Below are positions 17,117 to 25,938 of a stretch of DNA of 64,000 bases, piece after piece; the stretch's first letter is position 1, and every line of letters starts with the position of its first letter. The stretch lies in contig WGNW01000063.1 of NCBI GenBank assembly GCA_016124315.1, positions 1-64,000 on the forward strand, written 5' to 3'. The position numbers were made by a program, and so were the translations under genes. The DNA comes from Alphaproteobacteria bacterium. Lineage in GTDB: Bacteria > Pseudomonadota > Alphaproteobacteria > SMXS01. The notes beneath the pieces were generated by a model. It made no database searches, was not told the DNA's origin, and saw only the letters and a program-made list of their open reading frames with translations.

Positions 17117-17653
17117 CTAGAGATCCCCCGCCGCGAGGGTGATGTCGTATTCCCATTTCGCCGCGCTGTTCTTGTACTGGCGCTGGCAGCTCAGCAACGC
17201 GTTGCCGGCACAATCTACAGCCCTGGCCAGGCTCCTGTAGTCGCTCGTTCCCGAGCGCACCTTAAAACCGAAATTGCACGTTATCGTTTGGGCTTTCACC
17301 CCTGGGGCCTTCGCTCGGGTAAACTCGACGATCAGTTTCTGGTCCGTGTTCTGGTTCTCGTTCGCATTCGAATACTGGAGTGACTGCCGGTAAACTTTGC
17401 TCATCTGCGTCGTCACCTTGATCGCATTGCTGCTGCTCTCCTTCGTCACGCAGCCGAGCTGAAATTCGCGCTTGGTGACCGTCCAGGCGGCGCCAAGGCC
17501 ATCCTGCTTTACGTTGACGACGGCGGCGGGAAGGCCGGAACGGGTGTTGCTGTCGGCGGTGCAGTTCGACCCCGCATGGGCGGACGCCGTAACGGCGAGC
17601 GTGAAGGCAAGGGCGCTGGTGAGACGGAGAAGACAGGAGGACGCGTTTTGCAT
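17117..17653 (-). CDS. Secreted cysteine-containing hypothetical protein, 178 aa
   Basis: The start at 17653 (MQNASSC) gives a good Sec signal peptide ending TASAHA about residue 27, preceded by GAGG 6 nt upstream. The mature protein has cysteines in SNCTAD, LGCVTK, ITCNFG, VDCAGN and LSCQRQ, suggesting two disulfides plus one free thiol. The C-terminus ends KWEYDITLAAGDL. No family is recognised. Codon use is clearly less GC-biased than the neighbours (many Asn, Lys, Ser codons), compatible with a recently acquired gene. It is monocistronic. Confidence 0.65.
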   Translation of the reverse strand: MQNASSCLLRLTSALAFTLAVTASAHAGSNCTADSNTRSGLPAAVVNVKQDGLGAAWTVTKREFQLGCVTKESSSNAIKVTTQMSKVYRQSLQYSNANENQNTDQKLIVEFTRAKAPGVKAQTITCNFGFKVRSGTSDYRSLARAVDCAGNALLSCQRQYKNSAAKWEYDITLAAGDL

Positions 17654-17975
17654 GAGAACCTCGCGACGATCGAGATGGACGTTCCGCATGAATGCAGAGG
17701 CGATGTGGTCACGCCCAGGAAACAATCTTTCCAGCGAGGTTCTCACGACATCCTGAAACGGTCTATAACTTGAATGGTAATAGAGCCCTCCAGGCCGGAA
17801 TTAATACGGTCTTTCTGCAGAGTATTTGCGGTTCTCAGACCTATACCTGCTTCATTCCGACGAGACTTTTGCGTTGTCTCGGCGCCCGAACGGCGAACTC
17901 TCCCGGCGCAAAGCCCGAAGAACCGTCTCCCGGACGTTGAGCGACGGACCTGTCATGGGAATGGCTTGAGAGAAA
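17654..17975. other. Intergenic region upstream of the secreted protein and downstream of tRNA-Thr (322 bp)
   Basis: Lower in G+C than the surroundings, with runs such as CTATAACTTGAATGGTAAT at 17762-17780 that could carry promoter elements for the leftward secreted-protein gene. No ORF with a ribosome binding site, no tRNA other than the annotated one, and no clear terminator with a U-tract were found. Confidence 0.4.
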
Positions 17976-18051
17976 TGGTGCCGCTTGTCGGACTCGAACC
18001 AACGACCCCCTCATTACGAATGAGGTGCTCTACCAACTGAGCTAAAGCGGC
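17976..18051 (-). tRNA. tRNA-Thr (anticodon CGU)
   Basis: A 76-nt cloverleaf on the minus strand. The acceptor stem is GCCGCTT/AAGCGGC, the D-arm contains AGTTGGTAGA, the anticodon stem is CCTCA/TGAGG with loop TTCGTAA (anticodon CGT, reading ACG codons), and the T-loop is GTTCGAGTC. The discriminator A and the 3' CCA are encoded. There is no intron and no sign of a truncated 3' duplicate nearby that would mark an integrated element. Confidence 0.95.
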
Positions 18052-18147
18052 GCCGAAGCGGGGCAACGGATAGACGAAGCGGGGGGCGAAATCAAGGCCG
18101 CTCTGGGCTTCGCCTCGTGTTGCCCGCGGCCGTCGCCGACGGCCGGG

Positions 18148-19233
18148 TCAGCCGCGCCGCGACAGCCGGCGCCGGCCCGCCCACAGCAGGCCGAGGCCCG
18201 CCGCCAGGATCAGCCACGCCTCCGGCTCGGGCACCGGGGTGCCGCCGCCGGAGCCGCCCGAGCCGCCGCTGCCGGGATCGCCGCCGGTGTCGCCGCCGGG
18301 CGGCGTCGCCGGCGGGTAGTAGCTGCCGTTGTAGGCGTACCCCGAGGAGCTGGTGTGGAATTCGCCGTTCTGCTGCAGGCTGGCGAACACCGCCGAGCCC
18401 TCGACGTAGTTGCTGGTCTGCGCCGCCGCATGGGGCGCCAGGATGGAGCCGCCCCAGGCGGTCGACAGGCTGAGGTTCGTCGCCTCGTAGAAATTCCAGA
18501 TCACGTGCTCGCCCAAGCCGCTGGTGCCGCCCAGGAAGTTCTTGTTGAGATTGATGTTGGTGCCGCTGACGTTGATCACCACCGTGTCGGCGCCGTTCAC
18601 GTTGAGCGCGATCTCGGAGAAGTTGTTGAGGTCGGACGAGGACATGTTGAACACCGCCAGCCCCGAGGAATTCGGTTGGGAGACGAAGGTGGCCCGGTTG
18701 GAGGCGATGTTGACGGTGCTGTTGGGGGTAAGCTGCGACAGCGACGTGGCGAGGTCGTTGAGGCTGCTGGTCAGCATGTCCTTCTGCTGGGTCAGGTTCG
18801 ACGTGAAATAGGCGTCGGAGGTGGCGAGCCCCGAGATCACCGTGTTCTGATTGACGTTGGTGTTGCTGATGGTGCCGCCGACCTTCACCGTCTGCACCGG
18901 CCCGTTGAGGTTGAACCCGCTGGTGACGTTACCGCCGATCACCGCGCCGGAGCCGTTGTTGAGGTTCTTGGTGTTGCCCGTGACGTTGCCGACGACCGTG
19001 AGGCCCGGCTGGCTCGTGGGCGAGGCGGCGGGGGTCTTGATCATGTAGTTGGACGAGCTTCCCGACAGGTTGCCGCCCACGAAGGTGCGGCCCGCCACCT
19101 CGGAGCTGGAGGTCAGGGCGCCAAGGACGATCAGGTTCCATTCGCGAAGGGCGTCGGTGCTGACCACCGAGGTCGCCCACGCCGGGGACGCCATCGCCAG
19201 GAGGGCGGTTACCGTCAGAACAACCTTCTTCAT
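18148..19233 (-). CDS. Secreted choice-of-anchor A family protein with PEP-CTERM sorting signal
   Basis: A 361-residue precursor. The start at 19233 (MKKVVLTV) gives a signal peptide ending SPAWA; the longer in-frame extension does not. The body is Asn/Ser/Thr/Gly-rich beta structure typical of choice-of-anchor A domains: VLGALTSSSEVAGRTFVGGN, AVIGGNVTSG, VIWNFYEAT and AWGGSILAPHA. A Gly/Ser/Pro linker (about 315-332) leads to the C-terminal PEP-CTERM signal: VPEPEAW, a hydrophobic TM of about 16 residues (ILAAGLGLLWAG), then RRRLSRRG. Family knowledge: such proteins are processed by an exosortase and accompany exopolysaccharide production. No exosortase gene is in this window. Confidence 0.88.
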   Translation of the reverse strand: MKKVVLTVTALLAMASPAWATSVVSTDALREWNLIVLGALTSSSEVAGRTFVGGNLSGSSSNYMIKTPAASPTSQPGLTVVGNVTGNTKNLNNGSGAVIGGNVTSGFNLNGPVQTVKVGGTISNTNVNQNTVISGLATSDAYFTSNLTQQKDMLTSSLNDLATSLSQLTPNSTVNIASNRATFVSQPNSSGLAVFNMSSSDLNNFSEIALNVNGADTVVINVSGTNINLNKNFLGGTSGLGEHVIWNFYEATNLSLSTAWGGSILAPHAAAQTSNYVEGSAVFASLQQNGEFHTSSSGYAYNGSYYPPATPPGGDTGGDPGSGGSGGSGGGTPVPEPEAWLILAAGLGLLWAGRRRLSRRG

Positions 19234-19523
19234 GTCACCACGTATTCGCAGGAATCGGATAGCATCAGTGATAACTGCTTTGCCCAAATCTTCAAGAAGA
19301 ATGTCCGCATAGCCGCCAGGTGACGGCGCGGAAACCCGACGATGTAAATACATTCTCGAGATCGCCGGCCAAGAAGGGCGTGACGATGAATAAAATCCCC
19401 TCATTCACCGCAAGCAAAACCCGTGATCGGAAAAGATCAATTGGCGGCCCTCGCGGCTCTTGCCGCAGGAAAGTCGCAATTTGAACATGCTTCCCACCGT
19501 CGGGAGACCGCTCCTCGGGCGGA

Positions 19524-20837
19524 TCAGCGGGCGCCGGATGCCCCCAGCCGACGCTTCAAGCCGTCGAGGATCTCCGCGGCCAGCCTGCCGTAGTCGCCGT
19601 CGAAATGGTGCGAGCCTTCCGTGGCGACCACCTGCACGCCCGCGCCGGCCAGCCGGGCGCATACCGATTCGTCGTCGTCCGTGCCGTAGAAGCACTGGAC
19701 GAGGCCGGGATCGATGCGGCGGACTTCGGGCAGCGTCGGCTCCCCGGCGCCCTCCTCCCCGACCCATCCCGAGACGGAGATCTCGAAATTCGTGGCGCCG
19801 GTCAGGCTGAGCAGGGACAGCTGGACAATCCGCGACCGGTCCGGGGCGGGCAGGCGATTGACCAGCGCGGGCAGCACGTCGGCGCCGAAGGAGTAGCCCA
19901 CCAGCAGCACCCGGTGCACCTTCCAGCGGTCGGTGTAGGTGTCGATCAGGTCGGCGAGGTCCGCCGCCGCGTCGGCCGGGTCCTTGCGGGTCCAGAAGTA
20001 GCGCAGCGTGTCGACGCCGATGGTCGGCACGCCCTCCCGTTGCAGGATTTCGGCGATGCTCCGGTCGAGGTCGCGCCAGCCACCGTCGCCGGAATAGACG
20101 ATGGCGAGGCTGTCGTAGGCAGGCGTGGCGGGCAGTTCTAACACGGACGGCGCGTCGTCGGCGTCGTCGGCCGCGCGGGCGACAAGCTGCGCAAGCTCGA
20201 GTCTCAGCGCCCGGGCGGCATCGCCGGGTTCGCGGCGCGCGTCGCCGACGCCCGCCGGCGCCGGAGCGGTCCCCGTCACCACCACATCGAGCGCCCCCGG
20301 CGGCGCCGCCGGCACCCGGTAGACCGTGCCGCCGCCGGTCCTGCCCGTGACGGTCGCGCCGCACAGCGTCTTGCGCAACGGCACCGCGGGGGCCGGGTCG
20401 ACGGCGAGGAAGCGGCCGATGGTCGCCGCCGGCGCCTGCCCGGCCAGCGCCAGCGCCAGGGCACCGCCCGCGCCGGTGCCGGCCAGGATGGGCGAATGAT
20501 AGGCGCCGCCGCTGGTCGACCGCTGGATGGCGTGGCTCAGGGTTTCGATGTCCCAGATCAGGTAGGCGCAGTCGCCCCCGGCGGCCTCGAGCCGCGCCAG
20601 ATAGGACGGCAGGTCGATGCCGACGACCGCTGCCCCCTGGTCGCGCAGGGAGAAGGCGAGCCGGCGTTCGTCGCCGTTCCAGCCGTCGTCGTCGGAGAAC
20701 AGGAAGATTACGGCCGCCGGCGGCCCGTCGGGCAGCCTTATGTCCACGTCGCCCAAGGCGCCGGTGTCGAACGGCCCGGCGCGGACGGCCGACGCGGCAA
20801 GACACAGCAGCAGGCAGAGCAGCACCCGGGCGGTCAC
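19524..20837 (-). CDS. acvB: AcvB/VirJ-family periplasmic protein, probable lysyl-phosphatidylglycerol hydrolase
   Basis: A 437-residue alpha/beta-hydrolase of the VirJ/AcvB type. GTG start at 20837 overlaps the mprF stop by 4 bp (GTGA) and is followed by a signal peptide ending SAVRA. It has two hydrolase-like halves. The catalytic half has nucleophile Ser in GYSFGAD, an acidic segment YGTDDDES and His in GSHHFDGDY near the C-terminus, together with VYSGDGGWRDLD. Family knowledge: in rhizobia and Agrobacterium the gene downstream of lpiA/mprF (acvB/atvA) encodes a periplasmic enzyme that cleaves lysyl-phosphatidylglycerol, and it affects acid tolerance and virulence. Here it would balance the MprF product made by the upstream gene. 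Confidence 0.88.
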   Translation of the reverse strand: MTARVLLCLLLCLAASAVRAGPFDTGALGDVDIRLPDGPPAAVIFLFSDDDGWNGDERRLAFSLRDQGAAVVGIDLPSYLARLEAAGGDCAYLIWDIETLSHAIQRSTSGGAYHSPILAGTGAGGALALALAGQAPAATIGRFLAVDPAPAVPLRKTLCGATVTGRTGGGTVYRVPAAPPGALDVVVTGTAPAPAGVGDARREPGDAARALRLELAQLVARAADDADDAPSVLELPATPAYDSLAIVYSGDGGWRDLDRSIAEILQREGVPTIGVDTLRYFWTRKDPADAAADLADLIDTYTDRWKVHRVLLVGYSFGADVLPALVNRLPAPDRSRIVQLSLLSLTGATNFEISVSGWVGEEGAGEPTLPEVRRIDPGLVQCFYGTDDDESVCARLAGAGVQVVATEGSHHFDGDYGRLAAEILDGLKRRLGASGAR

Positions 20838-23497
20838 TTGCCGACCACCCCCTTGAGGCCGCCGCCGATCAGGATGGCCGCATCGGCAAGCGCCATGGCC
20901 GGGCTGCCGGCAACGGCGATGTAGCGGGGCCGCCAGACCGGCTGGAACTTGTCCTTGAAGGCGCGCAGGCCGCGGAAATTGTAGAATCGTTCGCCATGCT
21001 CGAACACGGTGCTGCCGATGCGGTTCCACACCGGCGCCGCCGGGCTGCCGGAGAAGCCGGAGAGCGGCGCCATGCCCAGATTGAGCCAGGAGAAGCCCGC
21101 GTCGCGGAAATGTTCGATGGCCCGGACGAACAGCATCTCCATGGCGCCGTAGGGGGCATCGGGCGTGAAGCGCATCAGGTCGACGGCCGCCTCCTCCCGC
21201 CGGCCGGTGGTCATCACCGTGAGGAAGGCGACGATGCGGCCATCGCGCTCCAGCACGGCAACGGTCTGCGCCAGCACGTAACCGGCCTCGAACGCGCCGA
21301 TGGAAAAGCGCTTCTCCCGCGCCCGGTGCATCGCCAGCCAGCCGTCCGACACCGCCCGCAGTTCCCCCATCCGGGCGGCGACCGCCTCGGGCGACAGCAC
21401 GGAGAACACCGCGCCCTCGCGGGTGCCGCGGCTGACGGCGTTGCGCAGCTTGCCCTTGGCGGCGCCCTTCAGGTCGAAGCCGGGCAGCCGTACCCGCGCC
21501 TCCTCGCCCAGGCGGAAGGCCCGCAGCCCCGCATCCGCATAGAAGCCCAGCCCGTCCGCCGTCGCCTGGTAGAACACCGGCCGGCCGCCTTCCGCGCGCG
21601 CCGCCTCGACGAACGACCAGACCAGCGCCGGCCACGCAGCGGCCGGTCCCACAGGATCGGCCAGGGCAACCCAGGAGCGGCCCTGGCGGGCATACATGAT
21701 GAAGGCCGACTTGTCGGCCGAGAACATCAGGTTCTTGTCGCCAAGGCGCACCAGTTCCGCGTCGGGGCGGGACTGATCATCGGCGATGGCGAGGGCGCGC
21801 TCCAGGTCCTGCGGACCGGGCGGTGGCGTCCAGCGGGCCACCGGCCGCAGCAGCAGCAGGCCGGCCGTCGCCCCGGCCGCCAGGCAGACGCCGACCATGG
21901 CGCGCAGGCTGCGCGGCGCCTCGGCGGAGAATTCGAACTGCCACCACAACTCGCCGCCATAAGCCACGTCGCGGTAGACGAAGAACAGCAGTACCGCCGC
22001 GGCGATCAGCACGGTGCACAGCGCCGCCAGCCACATGGGGGTCAGCGCCTGGTGGGTGAGCGAGGCCGGACAGGTGAATTCGCGCCGGCTGGCCGCCAGC
22101 GAGAGCACCAGAACCACCAGCAGGCTCGCCTCCACGGCGGCGATTCCCTTGATCAGCGACAGCACGATGGCGGCGGCGCTCATGACGAGCGCGGCGTACC
22201 ATGCGCCGTCGAGCCGGTAGGAAAGGCCGCGGGCGGCGATGATCATGCCCAGCCCCAGGACGCTGGCGAGGAAGTGAGCGCCCTCGACGAGAGGCAGCGG
22301 AATGCTGGCGGCGAGCACCTCGAGGCGCCAGGGCGCGGCGGGGGTCACGCCCGAGAAGATCAGCATCGCCCCCAGCACCAGGCAGAGCGCGCCGAGCACG
22401 GGCGGCGCGAGCCGGACGCCGGCGCTGACGGCGCGGCTGACGGCGGCACCCATGGCCGCCCGCCGGAGCTCGAGCAAGGCAACGCCCAGGGCGGCGATCA
22501 GCAGCGGCAGCACGTGGTAGACGATGCGGTAGAGCAGCAGGGCGCTCAGCACCGAATCCAGCGGCGCGGCGCGGCCGACCAGCGCGACGATGACGGTCTC
22601 GAACACGCCGATGCCGCCGGGCAGGTGGCTGAGCACGCCGAGGCCGATGGCACAGGCGTAGATGGCGACGAAGCCGGGCAGGCCCATGCCGGGATCGGGG
22701 AGCAGCACCCACAGCACCGCCGCCGAGGCCACCACGTCGAGGAACGTGACGGCGAACTGGCCGGTCATCAGCCGGATGGAGGGCGGCCGCAGGGTGATGC
22801 CCGCCACCGCCAGCGAGCCGCCACGGCGGGCGAGAACGGCGACCGCGCCGAGCAGCATCGCCAGGACCGCCCCGCCCGCGAGCCGAAGCAACGGCGGCGG
22901 CAGCCCGAGATAGGGCGCCACCTGGGGAGCGGCGACCAGCAGCGCCAGCGCGGTGACGCCAGCGAGCCCGACGCCGAAGGCCGTCGTTACGAAGGCCACG
23001 ACCCTGCCCACGTCCTCGGCGCCCAGACCGAGGGGCGACAGGAAGCGGTAGCGGATCGCGCCGCCGGTGAGCGGCCCGAAGCCGGCGGTGTTGCTGACCG
23101 CGTAGGCGCCGAAGGAGACCAGACCGACGATCCGGTAGGGCAGGCGCCGGCCCGCATAGGCCAGCGCCGAGACGTCGTAGAGGGTGAGCAGCAGGAAGCT
23201 GAGGGCGGTAAAGCCGGCGGCCGCGGCCATCCGCCGCCACGACACCGCAGCGATCGCCGCCATCACGTCGGCATACGTCACCTCGCGCACCAGGTGGGCG
23301 ATAGCGACGGCCACCAGGGCCGCGACGATCACCGCCACGGCCGCCGTGAGGGCGCCGCGTGACGGGAGCAGGTCGGATCTTGCCAAGCGGAACGTCTTCA
23401 GCCTCGTCGGGTCAGCCGCCGAGCGCCGGCGGAACCGGCCCCTTCCATACCCAAATGACGGCGCCCGCGCCAGTTCCACGTGAGGGTCCCCCTGCAT
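20834..23497 (-). CDS. mprF: Lysylphosphatidylglycerol synthase/flippase MprF (LpiA)
   Basis: An 887-residue inner-membrane protein that transfers lysine from Lys-tRNA to phosphatidylglycerol and flips the product, making the surface less anionic. The N-terminal two thirds hold about 12-14 TM segments, with flippase-domain motifs NTAGFGPLTGGAIRYRFL (about 136-153) and HLPGGIGVFETVI (about 292-304). The cytosolic DUF2156 catalytic domain covers about 560-880, with FSADKSAFIMYARQGRSWVAL, FYQATADGLGFY, FDLKGAAKGKLRNAVSRG and LNLGMAPLSG. Length and layout match alphaproteobacterial LpiA. The first 30-40 residues are unusual and the true start may be further in. It is followed by acvB with a 4-bp overlap. 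Confidence 0.93.
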   Translation of the reverse strand: MQGDPHVELARAPSFGYGRGRFRRRSAADPTRLKTFRLARSDLLPSRGALTAAVAVIVAALVAVAIAHLVREVTYADVMAAIAAVSWRRMAAAAGFTALSFLLLTLYDVSALAYAGRRLPYRIVGLVSFGAYAVSNTAGFGPLTGGAIRYRFLSPLGLGAEDVGRVVAFVTTAFGVGLAGVTALALLVAAPQVAPYLGLPPPLLRLAGGAVLAMLLGAVAVLARRGGSLAVAGITLRPPSIRLMTGQFAVTFLDVVASAAVLWVLLPDPGMGLPGFVAIYACAIGLGVLSHLPGGIGVFETVIVALVGRAAPLDSVLSALLLYRIVYHVLPLLIAALGVALLELRRAAMGAAVSRAVSAGVRLAPPVLGALCLVLGAMLIFSGVTPAAPWRLEVLAASIPLPLVEGAHFLASVLGLGMIIAARGLSYRLDGAWYAALVMSAAAIVLSLIKGIAAVEASLLVVLVLSLAASRREFTCPASLTHQALTPMWLAALCTVLIAAAVLLFFVYRDVAYGGELWWQFEFSAEAPRSLRAMVGVCLAAGATAGLLLLRPVARWTPPPGPQDLERALAIADDQSRPDAELVRLGDKNLMFSADKSAFIMYARQGRSWVALADPVGPAAAWPALVWSFVEAARAEGGRPVFYQATADGLGFYADAGLRAFRLGEEARVRLPGFDLKGAAKGKLRNAVSRGTREGAVFSVLSPEAVAARMGELRAVSDGWLAMHRAREKRFSIGAFEAGYVLAQTVAVLERDGRIVAFLTVMTTGRREEAAVDLMRFTPDAPYGAMEMLFVRAIEHFRDAGFSWLNLGMAPLSGFSGSPAAPVWNRIGSTVFEHGERFYNFRGLRAFKDKFQPVWRPRYIAVAGSPAMALADAAILIGGGLKGVVGK

Positions 23498-23593
23498 CTG
23501 CCGGCGTCAAGTCTGGCCGGCACCGTCATTTCCTGTAAGATGCCCGGCACGCCGGCAGGGCGTGCGCGCGAAGTGTAAGGGGAGACGCACGGC

Positions 23594-24832
23594 GTGAAGA
23601 TCTATTACGGATGGTATGTCATCGCCGTCGCCATAGTTTTCCAGGCGGTCACCTTCGGGCTCGGCACCTATTCCTTCACCTTCTGGGTGCCTTCCTGGAT
23701 GCACGAATTCCATGCCGGTCGCGGCGACGTGATGTGGGCCACTTCCCTGCTCACCATCGCTCTCGGCGTAATGGGGCCTGCCGCCGGCTGGGCGTTCGAC
23801 CGGGTTTCCATACGCTGGCTGGCGTGTCTGGGCGGCGCGGTCTATGCCCTGGGCTTGGCGTTGATCTCCATCTCCACCGCCCTGTGGCAGATCGTCGCGA
23901 TCTATGCGGTGCTGCTGGGCATGGGATTCACCCTGGCGGGCTCGCTGACGGGCCAAACCCTGGCCGCGAAGTGGTTCCGCGGCCGCCGCGGCCTCGCCAT
24001 CGGCATCGTCTCCATCGGCAGCTCGGTGGGCGGCTTCCTGCTGCCGCCGCTGGTCGCCCACCTGATCGGCGAGTACGACTGGCGCACCGCGCAACGGATT
24101 CTCGCCGTGCTGACCGCCGTCGCCATCATCCCACTGTCGTGGCTGATCGTGCGCAACAGTCCGGAAGAGGCCGGCATCGAGCCGGAGCCGGAGAGCGACG
24201 CTTCGCGCCACGTCGTCGCCTCGGGCGTCCACAGGACCTGGACCTACGGCGACATCCTGCGTGAACGGACGTTCTGGCTGACGGTGGTCGGCATCCTGCC
24301 GCCGGCGCTGGCATTTGCCGGCGCGCTGGGCAATTTGCGCCCCTACGCCGTCGACATCGGCATTCCGGCGGAGAAGACGGCGCTGCTGATGTCCGAGATC
24401 GCCGGCATCATGGTGATCTCCAAGCTCAGCATCGGCGCGCTGTCCGATAGGGTCGACCTGCGGATCATCTACTGGGTCGCCGCCGCTCCGCTGGTCATCG
24501 GCATGGCGCTGATGCTCGGCCGCCCAGACTTCTCGACCATGCTGCTGGTGGCGCCGCTTCTCGGCTTCACCGGCGGCTCGCACATGGCGCTGCTGGGTGC
24601 GATCGTCGGCAGCCGCTTCGGGCCGGCGTCGTTCGGCAAAGTGGCCGGCCTGCTGATGCCATTCCTCACCATCAGCGCCCTGGGCGCCGTGATTTCGGGC
24701 ACCATCCGCGACAAGATGGGGTCCTACGACGCGGTGCATGAAATCTACATCGTCATCGCCCTGATTTCGGCCGCCTGCATGGTCTTCCTGCCCACGACGA
24801 GAAAGGCGCCGCCGAAGGAGATCGCGTCATGA
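23594..24832 (+). CDS. MFS transporter (OxlT/monocarboxylate-like)
   Basis: A 412-residue, 12-TM major facilitator. It begins KIYYGWYVIAVAIVFQAVTFGLG, typical of the OFA/monocarboxylate branch. Between TM2 and TM3 lies GPAAGWAFDRVSIRW and between TM8 and TM9 lies GALSDRVDLR. The GTG start at 23594 is backed by AGGGGAGA 8 nt upstream. It overlaps the next gene (an LLM oxidoreductase) by 4 bp, so the transported compound is probably the oxidoreductase substrate or product, likely a small organic acid. The substrate is not predictable. Confidence 0.87.
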   Translation: MKIYYGWYVIAVAIVFQAVTFGLGTYSFTFWVPSWMHEFHAGRGDVMWATSLLTIALGVMGPAAGWAFDRVSIRWLACLGGAVYALGLALISISTALWQIVAIYAVLLGMGFTLAGSLTGQTLAAKWFRGRRGLAIGIVSIGSSVGGFLLPPLVAHLIGEYDWRTAQRILAVLTAVAIIPLSWLIVRNSPEEAGIEPEPESDASRHVVASGVHRTWTYGDILRERTFWLTVVGILPPALAFAGALGNLRPYAVDIGIPAEKTALLMSEIAGIMVISKLSIGALSDRVDLRIIYWVAAAPLVIGMALMLGRPDFSTMLLVAPLLGFTGGSHMALLGAIVGSRFGPASFGKVAGLLMPFLTISALGAVISGTIRDKMGSYDAVHEIYIVIALISAACMVFLPTTRKAPPKEIAS

Positions 24833-25689
24833 AGTTCGGCATCGGCCCGATCAACAAGGGCGTCGCCTCGCCCGACGAGATGATCGAAAGCGCCCGGCTC
24901 GCGGAATCCGCCGGCATCGAATCCGTCTGGACCTTCGAGCATGTGGTCATCCCGGTCGACTACGAGTCCCGCTACCCCTACAGCGCCGACGGGCGGATGT
25001 CGGCGGCGCCGGAGACCAACTACGTGGACCCGCTGATCGGCCTCGCCGCCATCGCCGCGGAAACCAGCCGCCTCCGCCTCGGCACGGGCGTCAACATCCT
25101 GCCGCAGGCCAACCCGCTGCTGCTGGCGAAGCAGGCGGCGAGCCTGGACTTCGTCTCGCGGGGACGGTTCATGCTGGGCGTGGGGATCGGCTGGCTGCAG
25201 GAGGAATTCGCCGCCATGGGCACGCCGTTCGAGCGGCGCGGCGCGCGCTTCGACGACTATCTGGCGGCGATGCGCAAGGTGTGGTCAGGCGACGTGGTCG
25301 AGCATGACGGCGAGTTCCTGACGTGGCACGGTTTCAAGAGCTATCCGCTGCCCGTCCAGTCGCCCCTGCCGGTGCATATCGGCGGCAACAAGGGCAAGGC
25401 GTTCGAGCGGGTGGCCCGCTACGGCAACGGCTGGTACTCGCCCAGCGGCAGTCCGACCGAACTGGCCGGACATCTGGCCGAACTACGGGCGACCTGCGAC
25501 CGCGTGGGCCGCAACTTCGACGAGATCGAGATCACCGCCATGTGGACCATGAAGGGCGGGCTGGACGGCGTGAAGCGGTTCGCCGACATCGGCGTGCACC
25601 GGCTGACGGTGCCGGTCTTCGCGCTCTGGCCGGACGACGCCGCCGACCGGATCAGGCAGCTTGGCGACGAGATCGTCCCGGCCGTCTGA
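24829..25689 (+). CDS. LLM-class F420-type oxidoreductase (TIGR03619-like)
   Basis: A 286-residue luciferase-like TIM barrel. Features: KFGIGPINKGVASPDEM at the N-terminus, SVWTFEHVVIP, RLRLGTGVNILPQANPLLLAKQAASLD, FMLGVGIGWLQEEFAAMG, VHIGGNKGKAFERVARYGNGW. This arrangement (LRLGTGVxxLPQ, GVGxGWL) is that of the TIGR03619 subgroup, usually annotated as F420-dependent, although in proteobacteria FMN use is common. It shares a 4-bp overlap with the upstream MFS gene. It is related to, but clearly distinct from, the LLM gene at 10316-11200. Confidence 0.88.
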   Translation: MKFGIGPINKGVASPDEMIESARLAESAGIESVWTFEHVVIPVDYESRYPYSADGRMSAAPETNYVDPLIGLAAIAAETSRLRLGTGVNILPQANPLLLAKQAASLDFVSRGRFMLGVGIGWLQEEFAAMGTPFERRGARFDDYLAAMRKVWSGDVVEHDGEFLTWHGFKSYPLPVQSPLPVHIGGNKGKAFERVARYGNGWYSPSGSPTELAGHLAELRATCDRVGRNFDEIEITAMWTMKGGLDGVKRFADIGVHRLTVPVFALWPDDAADRIRQLGDEIVPAV

Positions 25690-25722
25690 GCCGCCCCTCG
25701 GCACGCCGACGGGCCCGAACCG

Positions 25723-25893
25723 CTAGTCGCGGATCTCGCGGATGGCGAGGCGCACCTGGTTCCAGACGCCAGCTTCCTGACGGTCGCCCCGGTCCTGGCA
25801 TTCCTTGGCACGGTTGGCGGCCTCGTATTCGGCATGCGCACCATGGGCCTTGTAGAGGCGCTGGGCGTAGTCGATGACCTGCGTGGCTTGCAT
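25723..25893 (-). CDS. Small cytoplasmic protein, 56 aa, unknown
   Basis: A 56-codon ORF with a near-perfect ribosome binding site (AAGGAG, 7 nt before the ATG at 25893). The peptide starts MQATQVIDYAQRLYKAHG and continues as one or two amphipathic helices containing one cysteine (C32). The last residues are IREIRD. GC-rich third positions agree with translation. The DUF-like pattern, helix with YAQRLYKAHG and a single W, resembles short uncharacterised alphaproteobacterial proteins. It is convergent with the LLM gene (33 bp between the stops) and upstream of an MFS gene on the same strand. Confidence 0.68.
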   Translation of the reverse strand: MQATQVIDYAQRLYKAHGAHAEYEAANRAKECQDRGDRQEAGVWNQVRLAIREIRD

Positions 25894-25938
25894 CACGTCT
25901 CTCCTTCGACTGTCTTCTCCACCCGGAAAGATAGGCCC

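Noticed and set aside
17974-18040. ORF reading through the tRNA on the plus strand (ending VGLEPTTPSLRMRCSTN)
   Set aside because: This is the classic false ORF produced by translating the antisense of a tRNA; the region is tRNA-Thr.
19524-21635. A 703-codon frame suggesting an MprF-AcvB fusion
   Set aside because: The upstream part is a shadow of mprF. The GTG at 20837 with signal peptide and 4-bp overlap gives two separate genes.
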